A DNA stretch of 64,000 nucleotides, from positions 3,647,001-3,711,000 of the forward strand of contig NZ_OX352320.1 in assembly GCF_947090785.1 (NCBI RefSeq), read 5' to 3'. A model generated the notes under the pieces. That model had not been told where the DNA came from. It did not search any database and saw nothing but the letters and a program-made list of their open reading frames with translations. Shown here in pieces: positions 16,503-24,654 of this stretch (position 1 is the stretch's first letter; every line of letters starts with the position of its first letter). The stretch is from Rheinheimera sp. MM224. Its GTDB lineage: Bacteria; Pseudomonadota; Gammaproteobacteria; Enterobacterales; Alteromonadaceae. The position numbers were made by a program, and so were the translations under genes.

Positions 16503-18233
16503 TTATGGCGCCTTTAGTTCCTGACACTCCCCCACTCTTTGGGCTTTATCAAAATCCAGCCCCTGTTGCAGGATGCGTGGGGATGGACGCCAGTCCGGAC
16601 TGACCCAACTTTTGCTAAGCTTTTGATCCGGATATTGAATAGCCGCCAGGTCAAGCACAGTGTGAAAGATGCTGCTGGTCATCAGTGGTTGTTCGCGACG
16701 TTGTTCAGCCAGCGTTTTTTTCTGAGGGTATTGCAGATTGTAAGTCTCTGAGGTCCACAGAATAGATGCTACTCTATAGTCACGTTCTGTATTGTGACCA
16801 TGGCCACTTTTGCCACATTGGCCATCAAAAATATTTTCGCCATGATCCGACACGTACAGCAAACTGCTGATACTTTGGGTCTGCTCCAGTTGTTTAATCA
16901 GGTTAAACAAAAAGAAGTCGGTGTACGCCACACTGTTATCGTAAGCATTGTTTAGCAAGGTTTTCGATTTTTGATCATGCATACTGACCAGCTGTCCCTT
17001 GCCTGAAGGGGTAAACAAGTCAAACGCATCCGGATAGCGGTCGGCATAGCTAAAATGACTACCCAAGGTATGCAACACAATCAATTGTTTAGGTTCGTTC
17101 TGTTGCAGTACACGCTCAAAAGCTGGCAGTAAAATATCGTCGTAAAACCCCTCTTTCTTATAACCTACAGGATTTAAATACTGTACCTGATCGGCTTCAC
17201 TGGCGTGTAAAGCGATGGAAGAGTCGTGCACGCCGAGTGGACTTTGTGTGGAAAGCCAACTTGTGCTGAAACCAGCCTCTTTAAAGGCCGCAACCAAAGA
17301 AGTTTCAGTGGGGAAATAACGCTGATCGGTGGCATTTTTGCGCGACAGGATCACGGGTACCGACATCCGTGTCCAGGCCCAGGGGCTGACCATATTAGTA
17401 AAACTAATCACATTTTTGGTACCAGCCAAACGGGGAGTGGTTGCTCTGTTGTAACCATTTAACTGCAAACGATCCGGCCTTAAGGTCTCCCCTATCACCA
17501 GCACAAAAACTTGCCGTTGTGCTGGTACATCGGCCTGACGGGCAGAGAACTTAAACAAAGCTGTACTTTCTACAACCTCTGCCACAGCTTGTTTCTGCTT
17601 TACAAATTCATTGATGGCTAACAGCATATTCAGCGGATAAGTTGCATGAAACTTCTCATAGCTGTAAGGCAATGGCCGCTGCACAAATACGTTCTCTTCC
17701 GGGTTGCTGCGCTGCTTGGCTTTATTGATCTGCTGATACTGCCATTCGTTCCAACTCAAGCTTGCTAATACTCCGATACAAATAAGCCAAATGACTGGTC
17801 GTATACCGGTCTCCCACTGCCAGTGACGCTGCCAGGCGCTACGCACCAGATACCACCAGAGCACAACAATGGCCACTACCGCCAAAGCTAAAAACACGCC
17901 AATACCAGTCAGGTAACCCAAGGCTTCGGTCAGATCGGTTTCTGCCACTATAGCTATGGCGTGAGCATCGGTATTTTTTTGATAGGTCAAAAGGTAAAAC
18001 ACTTCTTGCGGCACCAGCAAAGCAGCAGGTAACAACAACACCAAACCTGGCCATAAGGAACGGAATAACGACAACACCAGCATATAACACCAGACTGCTG
18101 CTATAAGTTTCCATTGCAGGTAGGGGACCAGATCCTGTTCTGGCCACTGCACCAGTACAGGAGATAACAACAACAAGCCAAAGACAACTAATCCGAAGAC
18201 ACGACACAACGAATGCACTACTGACTGATTCAC
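16503..18233 (-). CDS. Phosphoethanolamine transferase (EptA/EptC/CptA-like)
   Basis: The 577-residue inner-membrane enzyme transfers phosphoethanolamine from phosphatidylethanolamine to lipid A or the LPS core. Several N-terminal membrane segments are followed by a periplasmic sulfatase-fold domain: VLVIGETLRPDRLQLNGY with likely nucleophile Thr250, TRMSVPVILSRK, HTLGSHFSYADRYP, YDNSVAYTDFFL and YVSDHGEN. The GTG at 18233 is chosen because GGAGG lies 8 bp upstream; a TTG at 18260 would overlap that site. The closest type (lipid A or core) cannot be settled by eye. No Pho box is seen ahead of it, although its 3' end adjoins the Pho-regulated porin promoter. This family can affect polymyxin susceptibility. 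Confidence 0.85.
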   Translation of the reverse strand: MNQSVVHSLCRVFGLVVFGLLLLSPVLVQWPEQDLVPYLQWKLIAAVWCYMLVLSLFRSLWPGLVLLLPAALLVPQEVFYLLTYQKNTDAHAIAIVAETDLTEALGYLTGIGVFLALAVVAIVVLWWYLVRSAWQRHWQWETGIRPVIWLICIGVLASLSWNEWQYQQINKAKQRSNPEENVFVQRPLPYSYEKFHATYPLNMLLAINEFVKQKQAVAEVVESTALFKFSARQADVPAQRQVFVLVIGETLRPDRLQLNGYNRATTPRLAGTKNVISFTNMVSPWAWTRMSVPVILSRKNATDQRYFPTETSLVAAFKEAGFSTSWLSTQSPLGVHDSSIALHASEADQVQYLNPVGYKKEGFYDDILLPAFERVLQQNEPKQLIVLHTLGSHFSYADRYPDAFDLFTPSGKGQLVSMHDQKSKTLLNNAYDNSVAYTDFFLFNLIKQLEQTQSISSLLYVSDHGENIFDGQCGKSGHGHNTERDYRVASILWTSETYNLQYPQKKTLAEQRREQPLMTSSIFHTVLDLAAIQYPDQKLSKSWVSPDWRPSPRILQQGLDFDKAQRVGECQELKAP

Positions 18234-18409
18234 CAAAAAGCCTCCGGGCTCAAAAATCAAAATACGCTTGGTCTGAAAAATTGGGATTCTGAGCGCATTT
18301 TGTAGTTTTTACCAGAACTGTTGTAAAGGAAAAAGCTGTGAACATAGCTGAAAAAAAAGAGAAACAAAAACCGTCGCGACGGCTAGGTGAAAGATAGCCC
18401 CACGTTCAA

Positions 18410-18430
18410 AGAAGTTTGTTACAAACTTCT
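18410..18430. promoter_or_regulatory. 21-bp perfect palindrome, candidate operator of the second TonB receptor
   Basis: Arms AGAAGTTTGT and ACAAACTTCT are perfect 10-bp complements around a central T. A -10-like TATACT follows at 18437-18442, so the palindrome overlaps the -35 region, as a repressor operator would. A separate 12-bp palindrome CCGTCGCGACGG is at 18371-18382. The remainder of the 340-bp gap (18234-18571) holds nothing else that can be named. Confidence 0.6.
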
Positions 18431-18571
18431 GTATTTTATACTGCTTTTGTACGAAAAACCCATTTACAAAAGGTCTGTATTTGTACTATATCTAAGGCTC
18501 CTGTTTTAACAGGTACTACTAATACTTATAAAGAATGCAACAACAAAAATCCAGCTAGGAAGCAAGAAAAC

Positions 18572-21169
18572 ATGAATAATAACAAAATAATACAATTAAG
18601 CCGCTGCGCTATAGCCGTCAGTGCCGTGCTGTTGAGCGGACAAAGTTTTGCTCAGCAAGCTGATGACGGTAAAGAAGTTGAACGTATTGCAATCACCGGT
18701 TCTCATATTAAAAGAACAGATCTTGAAGGCCCTTCACCTGTCACTATTATTAGCCGCGATGACATCGACAAGTCAGGCTTTGATAACCTGCAACAATTAC
18801 TGGAGCGTTTACCAGCTGCAGGTTCAGGTACATTCTCAACACGGGGTAATAGCCAGGATTCGACAGCCAATGGTGCAGCAGCAGTCAGCTTAAGAGGTTT
18901 CGGTGCTGATGCAACGCTGGTACTGATTAATGGTCGCCGTGTAGCCAGCAGTCCTTTTGCCGAAGGCATAGTGAATAGTTTTGTTGATATCAACAGTATT
19001 CCAATGGCCGCCATTGAACGTATCGATATCTTAAAAGATGGCGCGTCTGCCATTTATGGTTCTGATGCAGTCGCAGGTGTAGTGAACATTATCCTGCGTA
19101 AAGATTTTACCGGCACGGATGTCACTGCAGGTTTTGGTGGCGCGACAGGCCCGAATTATGACGAAAAAACCTTCTCAACAGTCTGGGGCACGGGTGACGA
19201 TAAAAGTAATGCCACGTTAATCCTGGATTATTTTAACAACTCTCAAATCGACAACTATGAATTAGGTCGTTTTGGTACTTCGGATCAAACCCCTTATGGC
19301 GGCCAGGATTTCCGGTCATCACGGGGCTATCCAGGTCGCTTTATTGTAGATGGCGTGGTCACTATTGACCCGGGTTGTCCTGCAGATCAGACAGCCGGTG
19401 CCACCTGTTTATACGACTACGGCCCGTCCTCTATTGCAGTTCCTGAAGCAGAGCGTATAGGTGCAATCCTCAGCATGAACCGCGACGTCAATGACACTGT
19501 AGAGTTGTTTGCCGAAATTGCAGCGCAACACAACACCTCTAACGCTGGTGGTGCTGCGACACCTTTAGATGAAGGTGCCGGTTTAACTGTGCCAGGAACA
19601 CATCCAAACAACCCATTTGGTCAGGATGTTGAAATCAGCCGTTACCGCACAGTAGATGCAGGCAACAGACGTTGGGATATCACCTCTGATACTTTACGTG
19701 TGTTGGCGGGATTACGCGGTAACATCAATAACTGGGACTGGGAAACCGCAGTACAAAAAGGCCGTAGTGCTTCGTCTCAAACTGGCGATAAATCACAAGG
19801 TTGGGTACGCACTGACTTCCTGCAACAAGAAATCAATGCAGGCCGTTACAACCCATTTGGTGGCGTGCAAAACCCACAGTCTGTCATTGATGCTATTACC
19901 ACCAGCTTAGTGCGTCGTGGTAAATCACATATGACCTCAGCTGATGCCCGTATCAGTGGTGAACTGTTCGAAGTCAGTCATGGTGCAGTGTCGTTAGCTG
20001 CTGGTGTTGAATACCGTAAGGAAGACGCCACAGATACCCCGGATGATCAGTTCCAACGCGGTTTAATTTTTGGTACTGAATCTGTATCAGCTGCAGCCAG
20101 TCGTTCACAAAAAGCCGCCTATGTTGAAATTTCAGTGCCTCTGTTAGAGAATCTGGAAATGCAATTGGCTGAGCGTTATGACCATTACAGTGATTTTGGC
20201 GGTACAGCCAATCCTAAAGTTGCCTTCCACTTTACACCAACTGATGAATGGTCACTGCGTGCTTCCTGGAGTCAGGGCTTCCGTGCTCCTTCATTGGCAC
20301 AAGTTGGCTTAGGCCCCTCACAGGAATCACAATTTTTTATCGACACATTCCGCTGCCCTACTCCTGACGCAGGAAATCCGGCTTGTGCTTCTACCGACTA
20401 CACCATCGTCTTTGCAGGTAACCCGAACTTAGAAGCGGAAGAGTCTGAAAGCTGGAACGTCGGAGCAATCTGGCAAGTGACAGACGATTTGGATTTCAGC
20501 GTCGACGTCTGGAGTATCACTCAGGACAATAAAATTGACGAAGTGCCATTTGGCGATGTCTACGCTGCAGAATGTGGTAACCAAAACAGTACCATCTGTG
20601 TGCGCCGGGCACCTCTGCCAGGCCAGACTTTGGGTGAACTGGACAGGATCAACAACACCTTCTTTAACGTCAGCTCTCAGGAAGCGGACGGTATCGACTT
20701 ATCCAGCCATTATAAAATGGATTTAGAAGGTATGGGTAAACTGAAATTTAACCTGGAATATACCTACCTGAACAACTTCGAAAAAGATGGCCAGGATTAC
20801 ACAGGTGAATACCGCTACCCACAAAACCGCTGGACAGGTACTGCAGACTGGACGTTAAACGACTGGGGTGCAGCAACAGTACTGACCTACGTAGGAGAGT
20901 TTGAAGATACTCCGGACATCGATTTTGATGGAGCTTTGGACTTCGAAGAAAACGAATCCCGTAAGGTTAAAGCTCAGGTGCTGGTGGATGTTCAGGGTTA
21001 TTACAACCTGAACGAAAAAACCAAACTCACTATTGGTATCAATAACCTGTTTGATGAAGATCCACCATTTGCTGTAGGCGATGGTGATGGTGATTTATAT
21101 GGTTATGTCACCAGCATGTACAACCCTCGTGGTCAGTATGTATATGGCAAAGTGAACTATAAGTTCTGA
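18572..21169 (+). CDS. TonB-dependent outer-membrane receptor
   Basis: The 865-residue receptor starts at the ATG at 18572 (MNNNKIIQLS), because a typical signal peptide follows (cleavage near SFA|QQ, residue 28). The longer open frame upstream covers the presumed operator. The TonB-box-like EVERIAITGSHIKR is followed by a plug domain (EGPSPVTIISRDDI, LRGFGADATLVLINGRR, DILKDGASAIYGSDAVAGV) typical of the large alteromonad/xanthomonad receptors for organic ligands. The barrel contains WSQGFRAPS and INNLFDEDPP and ends YVYGKVNYKF. The ligand is unknown; no catabolic or siderophore genes are adjacent. Confidence 0.9.
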   Translation: MNNNKIIQLSRCAIAVSAVLLSGQSFAQQADDGKEVERIAITGSHIKRTDLEGPSPVTIISRDDIDKSGFDNLQQLLERLPAAGSGTFSTRGNSQDSTANGAAAVSLRGFGADATLVLINGRRVASSPFAEGIVNSFVDINSIPMAAIERIDILKDGASAIYGSDAVAGVVNIILRKDFTGTDVTAGFGGATGPNYDEKTFSTVWGTGDDKSNATLILDYFNNSQIDNYELGRFGTSDQTPYGGQDFRSSRGYPGRFIVDGVVTIDPGCPADQTAGATCLYDYGPSSIAVPEAERIGAILSMNRDVNDTVELFAEIAAQHNTSNAGGAATPLDEGAGLTVPGTHPNNPFGQDVEISRYRTVDAGNRRWDITSDTLRVLAGLRGNINNWDWETAVQKGRSASSQTGDKSQGWVRTDFLQQEINAGRYNPFGGVQNPQSVIDAITTSLVRRGKSHMTSADARISGELFEVSHGAVSLAAGVEYRKEDATDTPDDQFQRGLIFGTESVSAAASRSQKAAYVEISVPLLENLEMQLAERYDHYSDFGGTANPKVAFHFTPTDEWSLRASWSQGFRAPSLAQVGLGPSQESQFFIDTFRCPTPDAGNPACASTDYTIVFAGNPNLEAEESESWNVGAIWQVTDDLDFSVDVWSITQDNKIDEVPFGDVYAAECGNQNSTICVRRAPLPGQTLGELDRINNTFFNVSSQEADGIDLSSHYKMDLEGMGKLKFNLEYTYLNNFEKDGQDYTGEYRYPQNRWTGTADWTLNDWGAATVLTYVGEFEDTPDIDFDGALDFEENESRKVKAQVLVDVQGYYNLNEKTKLTIGINNLFDEDPPFAVGDGDGDLYGYVTSMYNPRGQYVYGKVNYKF

Positions 21170-21183
21170 TGCCATAATAAAGC

Positions 21184-21212
21184 AAAGGCCAGCTAAATTA
21201 GCTGGCCTTTTT
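21184..21212 (+). terminator. Rho-independent terminator
   Basis: Arms AAAGGCCAGCTA and TAGCTGGCCTTT around AAT, followed by Ts, 14 bp after the TonB receptor stop. Confidence 0.85.
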
Positions 21213-21225
21213 CAGTAATAAACAG

Positions 21226-22161
21226 CTATTCTTCCGCCAACAAAGCAAACAACTCAGCCCTGTTCCGGCCATTACGTTTAGCCATATAAAGCGCCGAGTC
21301 AGCCTGCAAATACAACTCTTCAAAGTTACTTTCGCCATGAGTTAAAGCAATGCCAATAGAGGTAGTCACGCATAACTCGGCAACACCAGCTTTAATTGGA
21401 TAATCCGCCAGAATCACCCTCACTCGTTCCGCCACATGCAAAGCCGTTGAAGGGTCCGTTTCAGATAAAAATACCGCAAATTCCTCACCGCCAATACGGC
21501 CAAAAATATCGTATTCACGCAGTGCTTTTTTGATTCGGTTGGCTGTGGCTTTGAGCACTTCATCACCAGCCTGATGACCATAGGTGTCGTTGACTGATTT
21601 AAAAAAATCCAAATCCAGCAACAGCAAAGCTGCAGGTTTATCCGAGCGTTGACAACGGGCCAGCTCAGCTTCGACAGAATCGACAAAACAACGGCGATTA
21701 GCCACTTTGGTTAACTCGTCTGTTAGCGCTAACTCACTTAAGCTTTCAACTTTGCTGTACAACTGATGCTCCAGCACCTTCTGCTTGGTAATTTCTTTGG
21801 CCTGGATCAGCATTTCACCGGATGGAAGAATTTGTTCAGACATTAAAAACCAGCGGCCGTCGGTTAAATCTACTTCAAATAAACGGAACGGATTTTGCCG
21901 TCTTTTTTGCTGAGCTTGCGCCAGCCAGTCTTCAATACTGTCCGCTTCAAAACGCACCCCTTTGCCCTCACGATAAGACAAACGCATTAAATCGTCGAAG
22001 GAGATATCCTGAATAGTTCGCTGGTCCTGATAAAAAATATCGCAAAAGGCCTGATTGCAACCAAGCATTTTGTCATCTGCGCTTAAAATGGCATAACCAT
22101 CGTTACAGACTTCAATAAATTCAAGTAGTTTTTGCTGAAACATCAGCTGAGAGAATGGCAT
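21226..22161 (-). CDS. PAS-GGDEF diguanylate cyclase
   Basis: The 311-residue soluble protein makes cyclic di-GMP from two GTP. An N-terminal PAS domain (CNDGYAILSADDKMLGCNQA) is joined by a helical linker to a GGDEF domain: DELTKVANRR, LDLDFFKSVNDTYGHQAGD, then the active-site GGEEF. An RxxD inhibitory site (REYD) sits five residues before the signature, so product inhibition is expected. No EAL domain is present. It has no membrane segment, so the PAS domain may sense an internal cue. It is a single-gene unit convergent with the TonB receptor. Confidence 0.93.
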   Translation of the reverse strand: MPFSQLMFQQKLLEFIEVCNDGYAILSADDKMLGCNQAFCDIFYQDQRTIQDISFDDLMRLSYREGKGVRFEADSIEDWLAQAQQKRRQNPFRLFEVDLTDGRWFLMSEQILPSGEMLIQAKEITKQKVLEHQLYSKVESLSELALTDELTKVANRRCFVDSVEAELARCQRSDKPAALLLLDLDFFKSVNDTYGHQAGDEVLKATANRIKKALREYDIFGRIGGEEFAVFLSETDPSTALHVAERVRVILADYPIKAGVAELCVTTSIGIALTHGESNFEELYLQADSALYMAKRNGRNRAELFALLAEE

Positions 22162-22261
22162 AACAACCTCTGCCGCAACCGCTATGGTTAAACACTAGCA
22201 GAGGGAATTAAGAGTGCCAGAGAAGATTGTAAACTTAAGCTTGATCAGAGGTTTAAATAAA

Positions 22262-22287
22262 AAAAGGGACAATGAATTGTCCCTTTT
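22262..22287. terminator. Terminator of the TetR gene (possibly bidirectional)
   Basis: GGGACAA and TTGTCCC enclose TGAA, with A-rich and T-rich flanks on both sides, so it can work for the tetR-type gene on the minus strand. Confidence 0.75.
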
Positions 22288-22303
22288 AATTAACGAAAAT
22301 CCA

Positions 22304-22933
22304 TCAAAGTTCAGGCCGTTTGCCAGGCCATGCACTCAATACGGTTTCTGCAACCTGCTTTAACTCTGCGCAATTCGCACCACTGGTGGCCTGCACAGCC
22401 ATGCCCTGCATTACGGCGAGTATATAACGAGCTAAAGCAGCCGGGTCCGAATTCTGTGGTAAATCGCCGTCTGCTTTGGCTTGTTCCAGACGAGTGCATA
22501 AAGCAGTTTCTCCGGCACGACGTTTGGCAATCAACGCTTCTTTCACAAAAGTGGCCGACTCGCTGCAGGCAAGAGCGCCCTGCACTATGACACAACCCGG
22601 TGGATTGTCCGGGTCAGCATTAGTACTGGCTGCACCACAGAGCATATGTTTGACCACTTCAAAGGAAGTAGTCAGCTCTAACGCTGGATAAAAAAACGCA
22701 CAAGGACGGTTTTCATACAGCTCAATAGCTTTCAAAAACAGTTGTTCTTTATTACCAAAAGCGGCATACAAACTAGGTTTGTTGATGCCCATAGCCTCAC
22801 ATAAATCAGGCAAGGATGCGCCTTCGTAACCTTTACGCCAGAAGACTTCCAATGCTTTTTGCAAGGCCTTTTCCATGTCAAAAGCGCGCGGGCGTCCCAC
22901 TGTTGGCGCTGCTGTTACCGCTGATGCTGACAT
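22304..22933 (-). CDS. TetR-family repressor, predicted regulator of the RND pump
   Basis: The 209-residue protein has an N-terminal TetR HTH: GRPRAFDMEKALQKALEVFW, then ASLPDLCEAMGINKPSLYAA and FGNKEQLFLKAIELY. The C-terminal ligand domain has two cysteines (PPGCVIVQGALACSES), as in the AcuR/NemR-like subgroup. It is divergent from the pump operon, and the same palindrome occurs three times between the two genes, so it probably represses both itself and the pump. The inducer is unknown. Confidence 0.88.
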   Translation of the reverse strand: MSASAVTAAPTVGRPRAFDMEKALQKALEVFWRKGYEGASLPDLCEAMGINKPSLYAAFGNKEQLFLKAIELYENRPCAFFYPALELTTSFEVVKHMLCGAASTNADPDNPPGCVIVQGALACSESATFVKEALIAKRRAGETALCTRLEQAKADGDLPQNSDPAALARYILAVMQGMAVQATSGANCAELKQVAETVLSAWPGKRPEL

Positions 22934-23001
22934 TTCAGACTCCGGATTAAAAACGATGCCCTAGCATAAACTGCTTGGCAACACATGTCCAGAAAGGAAT
23001 A

Positions 23002-23017
23002 TTTACCAACTGGTACA
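23002..23017. promoter_or_regulatory. TetR operator copy 1 (tetR side)
   Basis: TTTACCAACTGGTACA contains the dyad TACCA-AC-TGGTA. It lies about 70 bp ahead of the tetR-type start and matches copies 2 and 3 in its TTTACC and GGTACA arms. It is likely an autoregulation site. Confidence 0.65.
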
Positions 23018-23250
23018 TTATTGTATATAATAGCAACTTATCTTGACAGACCAGTTGCTAGCCCTGCTTTTGACTCTGTAACCCAGAAATAGTTTTAGGC
23101 AATGCAAAGCGGTTTTTAGATATTCAGTAAAAACACAGCGCATTTTATGCTGTATCCCGTTAACAGACCTTCCTGCAGTAGCTGCTGCTAACCCAGAAAC
23201 TTCGGCTTATAACCAAAGTTTTCTCGCTAGTTCAAAAGACTCTACAGTTA

Positions 23251-23269
23251 TTTACCGTTCGGTACAAAA
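23251..23269. promoter_or_regulatory. TetR operator copy 2 (upstream of pump -35)
   Basis: TTTACCGTTCGGTACAAAA, with the palindrome TACCG-TT-CGGTA. It ends 6 bp before the pump promoter -35. Confidence 0.75.
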
Positions 23270-23275
23270 TAATGA

Positions 23276-23320
23276 TTGACTCTTGGTTGAACTTCTATAT
23301 ATTTACCGAGCGGTACAAAA
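23276..23320 (+). promoter_or_regulatory. RND pump promoter overlapped by TetR operator copy 3
   Basis: -35 TTGACT (23276-23281) and -10 TATATT (23298-23303) have a 16-bp spacer. Operator copy 3, TTTACCGAGCGGTACAAAA (23302-23320), overlaps the end of the -10 and is 51 bp from copy 2. It differs from copy 2 only at the two central positions. Repressor bound here would block initiation. Confidence 0.72.
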
Positions 23321-23385
23321 CTAACAGATGAAAACAGTTTGTACAACAAAAGTTGAATTTAAATTTACTGAATGAGGAAAATGTC

Positions 23386-24645
23386 ATGAGCAGCAACAGC
23401 ACTATTCGTACCTTTGTATTGGGAAGCATCGCCGCCTTAGTGTTATCCGCTTGTGGCACTCCGGAAGCCGCAGCACCGGGCGCTATGGCAGCACCGGAAA
23501 TTAATGTGGCTACAGTAGTAAACGAAAAAATCACTGAATGGGATGAGTTTACCGGTCGTTTACAGGCGCCGGAAACTGTCACTTTGGTGCCACGTGTATC
23601 AGGTTATATCGAGCAGGTATTTTTCACTGAAGGTGCTTTAGTCAAACAAGGCGACTTGTTATTCCAGATTGATGCCCGCCCTTTTGCTGCTGAAGTCGCG
23701 CGCTTAAGAGCAGAGCTAACCAATGCTGAAACAGCACAAAAACTGGCAGATAACGATTACCGTCGTGCCGCAGCACTGAAAAAACAACGTGCTATCTCTG
23801 AAGAAGTATTAGACACCCGTCAAACCCGTAAGCTGCAATCAGCGGCCACTGTAGCTTCTGTGAAAGCTGCATTGCAACGTGCTGAACTGGACTTGTCTTT
23901 TACGCAAGTCAAAGCGCCTATTTCAGGTCGTGTTTCTTACGCTCAAATCACAGCAGGTAACTTTGTTCAGGCTGGTAGCAGCCAACTGACGACCTTAGTC
24001 AGCACCAGCAAAATGTATGCGTACTTTGATGCTGATGAACAAACTTATCTGAAGTATGTGCAGCTGGCTACAGCAGGCAACAGAGCTGAACAGCGCACAG
24101 CCCACAATACTGTCTATATGGCTTTGGCTGGTGACAGCGAATTTGGTTATGTCGGTAGCATCGACTTTATCGACAACAGCATCAATGCACAGACCGGTAC
24201 TATCCGTGCCCGCGCTACCTTTGAAAATGTCGATAACAAATTAATCCCAGGTTTATTCGCCCGCTTAAAACTGGTTGGCAGCAATGCGTATCAAGGCATT
24301 CTGATCGACGACAAAGCCATAGGCACAGACTTAAACAACAAGTTTGTACTGGTGGTGAATAACGAAAACCAACTGGAATACCGCCCTGTCACTTTAGGTG
24401 AGAAGGTTAACGGCCTGCGCATCATAAGCTCTGGTTTAAATGCTTCGGATCGTATTGTGGTGAACGGCCTGCAACGTGTTCGTCCATCCATGACAATCCA
24501 GCCTAAACTGGTAGAGATGGCAACAAGCCAGCAATTAACAAGCTTAAAAGCTGAACAACAGCAGTTGGAAGCGGACAGCAAGCAGGAACTTACTGCTGCT
24601 GCTGAACAAGCGGCTTCTGTGCAAGCAACGGCTAATCAGGGTTAA
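23386..24645 (+). CDS. RND efflux periplasmic adaptor (MexE/AcrA-like)
   Basis: The 419-residue membrane-fusion protein links the RND pump to the outer-membrane channel. The lipobox LVLSAC places the lipid at Cys23. The order is ITEWDEFTGRLQAPETV, biotinyl-lipoyl half VSGYIEQVFFTEGALVKQGD, a helical hairpin, second lipoyl half LSFTQVKAPISGRVS, and a beta-barrel. A Glu/Gln/Ala-rich tail covers the last 40 residues. The ATG at 23386 has GAGGA upstream. It is the first gene of a three-gene operon; the permease starts 9 bp after its stop. Confidence 0.95.
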   Translation: MSSNSTIRTFVLGSIAALVLSACGTPEAAAPGAMAAPEINVATVVNEKITEWDEFTGRLQAPETVTLVPRVSGYIEQVFFTEGALVKQGDLLFQIDARPFAAEVARLRAELTNAETAQKLADNDYRRAAALKKQRAISEEVLDTRQTRKLQSAATVASVKAALQRAELDLSFTQVKAPISGRVSYAQITAGNFVQAGSSQLTTLVSTSKMYAYFDADEQTYLKYVQLATAGNRAEQRTAHNTVYMALAGDSEFGYVGSIDFIDNSINAQTGTIRARATFENVDNKLIPGLFARLKLVGSNAYQGILIDDKAIGTDLNNKFVLVVNNENQLEYRPVTLGEKVNGLRIISSGLNASDRIVVNGLQRVRPSMTIQPKLVEMATSQQLTSLKAEQQQLEADSKQELTAAAEQAASVQATANQG

Positions 24646-24654
24646 GGAACGGAT

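Noticed and set aside
18416..18571. 52-residue N-terminal extension of the second TonB receptor
   Set aside because: It precedes a normal signal peptide, has no family support and covers the promoter and palindrome.
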